Assembly (NCBI GenBank): GCA_029573925.1
Contig: JAKQBV010000417.1
Location: forward strand, 1 to 6,339
DNA length: 6,339 bases
DNA from: a bacterium
Lineage (GTDB): Bacteria > UBP15 > UBA6099
Direction: 5' to 3'
Shown: positions 6,212 through 6,339 of the stretch, in pieces
Layout: each line of letters opens with the position of its first letter
Position numbering within the stretch: position 1 is the stretch's first letter
Position numbers and translations under genes: made by a program
The notes under the pieces: generated by a model
Seen by the model: only the letters and a program-made list of their open reading frames with translations
Database searches by the model: none
What the model was told of the DNA's origin: nothing

Positions 6212-6236
6212 GCGCAAAAAGCCACGTCGTTTGCGC
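6212..6236. repeat. 7-bp inverted repeat in the right-hand intergenic stretch
   Basis: GCGCAAA (6212-6218) and TTTGCGC (6230-6236) form a perfect inverted repeat around 11 nt. It lies in the 159 nt after the terminator, where no supported gene is seen. It may be an operator or leader hairpin for a gene beyond the window, but there is no T run and no clear promoter beside it. Confidence 0.35.
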
Positions 6237-6339
6237 ACAAAAGATATGCGTGAACCCCTTTTCAAAACGACAACGAACAAATAGAATGAATCATGCAAAC
6301 TTTCAAAGACAAACAGCAACAGTTTTTCAAGTGGGATCA

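Noticed and set aside
6286..6339. Possible gene start at the right edge, ATG at 6286 or 6293, both open to the window end
   Set aside because: Only 15-18 codons are visible, the two frames compete, and neither has a Shine-Dalgarno site.

Overview
The window comes from an anaerobic bacterium of moderate GC content with clear Shine-Dalgarno sites. The main clue is the 3' part of an Rnf operon in the order rnfE-rnfA-rnfB-rseC. Its RnfB is of the long, cluster-rich type known from Clostridia and similar anaerobes, not the short E. coli RsxB type. Nothing in the sequence fixes the phylum.

Layout. Positions 1-2062 (+ strand) hold the end of rnfE, complete rnfA and rnfB, and a RseC-family gene, closely packed with a 4-nt stop/start overlap, a 48-nt gap and a 2-nt gap. 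They encode the membrane and ferredoxin-accepting parts of the Rnf ferredoxin:NAD+ ion-pumping complex, plus a small redox-related membrane protein. A weak hairpin near 2074-2100 may end this operon. Facing it on the - strand, 5209 down to 2160, are three genes read in one direction. They are a binuclear-metal amidohydrolase with all its metal ligands, a CrtC/AttH-type lipocalin-like protein, and a cysteine-rich DUF3795-type protein. The last is split between two frames at a run of seven T, which sits exactly in phase as a -1 slippery heptamer. No neighbour supplies a pathway for this trio, so its substrate is unknown.

An AT-rich divergent spacer (5210-5393) carries a good promoter for each side. 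On the right (+ strand) lies a single gene for an unrecognised 237-residue acidic soluble protein. It has a near-consensus sigma-70 promoter, a strong ribosome binding site and a strong intrinsic terminator at 6148-6173, so it looks like a self-contained and probably well expressed monocistronic unit. The last 159 nt hold a perfect 7-bp inverted repeat but no gene I can support.

The observations most worth a second look are the in-phase slippery site in the DUF3795 gene and the orphan gene at 5394-6107. No CRISPR array, tRNA, rRNA or insertion sequence was seen.
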